Made by a program: the position numbers and the translations under genes. From Erythrobacter colymbi (lineage in GTDB: Bacteria; Pseudomonadota; Alphaproteobacteria; Sphingomonadales; Sphingomonadaceae), in contig NZ_MUYK01000006.1 of assembly GCF_002155685.1 (NCBI RefSeq), positions 62,001 to 126,000 of the forward strand: a stretch of 64,000 bases of DNA, read 5' to 3'. The notes under the pieces were generated by a model that worked only from the letters and a program-made list of their open reading frames with translations, had not been told where the DNA came from and searched no databases. This document shows positions 62,171 through 64,000 of the stretch, in pieces. Each line of letters begins with the position of its first letter. Position 1 is the first letter of the stretch.

Positions 62171-62244
62171 GGCCTCGCCCTAGCGGGTGAGAGCCGTGCT
62201 GTTAAGCTGGCGAAAGGCTCAGGGCCGCGTTACACCTTGCGGCC

Positions 62245-63336
62245 ATGAAGAAACTCGTCGCACTGGTTGCTCTCGTCCTCATGTCCCAGCCCGCCCTCGC
62301 CGAGGAAGCGCCCAAGTGGTCCTTCGCGATCCACGGCGGGGCAGGGACGCTCGATCCCGCGCAGATGACGCCCGAGAAGCGGGCGGCCTACGAGGCCGAT
62401 CTCCAGCGCGCGCTCGATGCGGGGGCGACGATCCTCAAGAACGGCGGCGAGGCGCTCGATGCGGTCAAGGCGGCGATCGTGATCCTCGAGGATTCGCCGC
62501 TGTTCAACGCGGGCAAGGGCGCGGTGTTCACCTGGGACGGGACGAACGAGCTCGACGCCTCGATCATGGATGGGCGGGATCGCTCGGCGGGCGCGGTCGC
62601 GGGGGTGAAGACGGTCAAGAACCCGATCCTTTTAGCCGATACGGTGCGGACCCAGAGCGAGCACGTGTTCCTCGTCGGCAAGGGGGCGGAGGAGTTTGCG
62701 GTCTCGAAGGGCTTTGCCGTGACCCCGCCCGAATATTTCGCCACCGACGCCAGGCGCGAGGCGCTGGAGCGGCTGAAGGCGGAGAAGCTTTCCGCGCTGG
62801 ATGTCGACCACAAGTTCGGCACGGTGGGCGCGGTGGCGTTGGACCAGAAGGGCAACATGGCGGCGGGCACCTCGACCGGCGGGCTGACCGGCAAGCGTTG
62901 GGGCCGCGTGGGCGACGCGCCGGTGATCGGCGCAGGGACCTATGCGGACAACCGCGCCTGCGCGGTGTCGGCGACGGGTTGGGGGGAGTATTTCATCCGC
63001 GTCGGCGTGGCGCACGAGATCTGCGCGCGGCTGCGGGTTCAGCGCGAGACGCTGCCCCGGCAGATGGGAATCGGAGATCCTCATCGTTCACCGACGCCGA
63101 TGAGCCACTATTACCAATTGCTCGCTATATCGGATCAAGCTGCCGCCGATATGGTCATGGCCGATGTCGCAAACTTAGGCGGCGATGGCGGGGTGATCCT
63201 TGTCACGCCGGAGGGTCACGCGATCTTCAGCTTCAACACCACCGGCATGTATCGCGGCCGTGCGACCAGTGCGGGCGTGAACGAAGTGGCGATCTTCGGC
63301 GGCGAGGAGAAGGCGTCCAAGACGCCGGATCATTGA
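62245..63336 (+). CDS. Isoaspartyl peptidase/L-asparaginase (Ntn hydrolase) with in-frame insertion
   Basis: This 363-residue protein has a signal peptide (MKKLVALVALVLMSQPALA) and a plant-type asparaginase fold. The autocleavage site and nucleophile Thr193 are in DHKFGTVGAVAL, with TSTGGLTGKRWGRVGDAP after it, and FAIHGGAGTLDP marks the N-terminus. It removes isoaspartyl residues or asparagine amide in the periplasm. Residues 274-297 (63064-63135) are an unusual 24-residue segment, lower in GC, where family members run directly from LPR/LPRQ to QAAADMVM. The reading frame is kept. It may be an insertion; its effect on activity is unknown. Confidence 0.88.
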   Translation: MKKLVALVALVLMSQPALAEEAPKWSFAIHGGAGTLDPAQMTPEKRAAYEADLQRALDAGATILKNGGEALDAVKAAIVILEDSPLFNAGKGAVFTWDGTNELDASIMDGRDRSAGAVAGVKTVKNPILLADTVRTQSEHVFLVGKGAEEFAVSKGFAVTPPEYFATDARREALERLKAEKLSALDVDHKFGTVGAVALDQKGNMAAGTSTGGLTGKRWGRVGDAPVIGAGTYADNRACAVSATGWGEYFIRVGVAHEICARLRVQRETLPRQMGIGDPHRSPTPMSHYYQLLAISDQAAADMVMADVANLGGDGGVILVTPEGHAIFSFNTTGMYRGRATSAGVNEVAIFGGEEKASKTPDH

Positions 63337-63344
63337 GCCGAAAT

Positions 63345-63438
63345 CTCCCCTCCCGCTTGCGGGAGGGGCTGGGGGTGGGAATGTCCCATCGCCCGCCGCG
63401 TGGCCCACCCCCGACCCCTCCCGCAAGCGGGAGGGGAG
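63345..63438. repeat. Paired-hairpin intergenic repeat, copy D
   Basis: Hairpins CCCCTCCCGC-TT-GCGGGAGGGG (63347-63368) and CCCCTCCCGC-AA-GCGGGAGGGG (63415-63436) are separated by a core that begins CTGGGGGTGGGA and ends near CCCACCCCCGA. It fills the gap between convergent genes. Confidence 0.85.
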
Positions 63439-63442
63439 AAGA

Positions 63443-64000
63443 CTAGTACAGCTTGCCCACCAGCGGCAGGCCCTTTTCGGGCTCGGCGAATTCCTTGATG
63501 ATGCGGCCGACCTGCGCCAGCGCGGCTTGCGGGGCGGCGAGCATCTCGTCCTCGGTTTGCCGCGCGCGCAGGTAGCAGGCGAAGGTGATCGGCGGCTGGC
63601 CCTTCGGCCCTTCCGCGAAACCGATGTCGATATAGTTGTACTCGCTCGTGCCGATCAGCCCGCTGGTGCCGGTCTTGTCGCCCGCGACCCAGCCTTCGGG
63701 CAGCCCGGCGCGCACCCGCTTGAGGCCGGTCTCGGTCTCGATCATCCACTGCTTCAGCTCCGCGCGTTCCTTTTCGGGCAGCACGTCGCCATAGACGATC
63801 TTAGCCACCGTCCGCGCCATCGCGGCGGGCGTGGTGGTGTCGCGGAATTCGGTCGCGGGGACGAGGTTCATCTCCGGCTCGAACCGGTCGACGCGGCTCA
63901 CCTCGTCACCGAGGCTGCGCCAGAAGGCGGTCAGCCCTGCCGGGCCGCCGAGATAGCGCAGCAGGATGTTCGCCGCCGGATTGTCCGAGGTCGTCTGCGT
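63443..64000 (-). CDS. Class A beta-lactamase-type serine hydrolase (partial, 5' end cut by window edge)
   Basis: The last 186 codons are visible; the start and the SxxK motif lie beyond the right edge. The SDN loop is in TTSDNPAAN, the Glu of the omega loop in RFEPEMN, and the KTG motif in GDKTGTSG. These are three of the four class A beta-lactamase signatures in the right order. The C-terminus ends GLPLVGKLY. The protein should be periplasmic and hydrolyse beta-lactams, but class A-like enzymes with other substrates exist. It is convergent with the asparaginase gene across repeat D. Confidence 0.88.
   Translation of the reverse strand, partial: TQTTSDNPAANILLRYLGGPAGLTAFWRSLGDEVSRVDRFEPEMNLVPATEFRDTTTPAAMARTVAKIVYGDVLPEKERAELKQWMIETETGLKRVRAGLPEGWVAGDKTGTSGLIGTSEYNYIDIGFAEGPKGQPPITFACYLRARQTEDEMLAAPQAALAQVGRIIKEFAEPEKGLPLVGKLY

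Overview
The window (about two-thirds G+C) looks like a chromosomal segment of an alphaproteobacterium of the order Sphingomonadales, most likely the Erythrobacteraceae. This is inferred from the protein styles: TonB-dependent receptors, thiolase and acyl-CoA dehydrogenase variants, and an AcnA with a rhodanese lipoprotein. Two near-perfect ParB centromere (parS) sites, at 13385 and 28451, suggest the segment lies in the origin-proximal part of the chromosome. A bchE-bchJ pair suggests an aerobic anoxygenic phototroph or a relative of one. No tRNA, rRNA, CRISPR array, transposase or phage gene was seen.

Layout. 1-7 kb: a partial pspA, ribosomal genes rplK-rplA with a terminator, a GNAT/polysaccharide-deacetylase pair, a CinA/MoaB-like protein and a Baeyer-Villiger-type monooxygenase. 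7-12 kb: two TonB-dependent receptors and a hairpin-rich gap. 12-17 kb: acyl-CoA catabolism (acyl-CoA dehydrogenase, crotonase, thiolase, thiolase-like protein) arranged around a palindromic operator. 17-20.5 kb: tyrosine/aromatic catabolism (hppD, two VOC proteins, an AhpD-like protein) around a second operator. 20.7-23 kb: bchE and bchJ, then a periplasmic protein. 24-26 kb: an SPFH membrane protein, a ribbon-helix-helix regulator and twin small membrane proteins.

26-33 kb is the most unusual stretch. It holds a TIR-TolB-TPR membrane protein, a small lipoprotein, a secreted Sel1-repeat/chymotrypsin-like protease and a SLOG-like nucleotide-binding protein with four membrane helices, closed by a 268-bp inverted-repeat element. 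Together they look like sensors and effectors at the envelope, possibly for stress or phage defence, but this is inference.

33-42 kb: gamma-glutamyltransferase, a DUF2306 protein with a divergent membrane LytTR regulator, and peroxide defence (katG, ahpF, ahpC). 42-47 kb: an AT-rich gap with a small Cys-tailed protein, an epimerase, aroC, and ruvA-ruvB with an extra lower-GC gene between them. 47-52 kb: a Ser/Gly-repeat protein with a PEP-CTERM-like tail, a rhodanese lipoprotein and acnA. 52-64 kb: two L,D-transpeptidase-fold proteins, a histone-deacetylase-like protein, mntP, a thioredoxin-like lipoprotein overlapping ispG, membrane and metabolic enzymes, an isoaspartyl peptidase with an in-frame insertion, and a class A beta-lactamase cut by the right edge.

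Intergenic spaces carry several families of inverted repeats: four paired-hairpin elements with GGGAGGGG arms and three MITE-like elements. Many sit at gene ends and could act as terminators.
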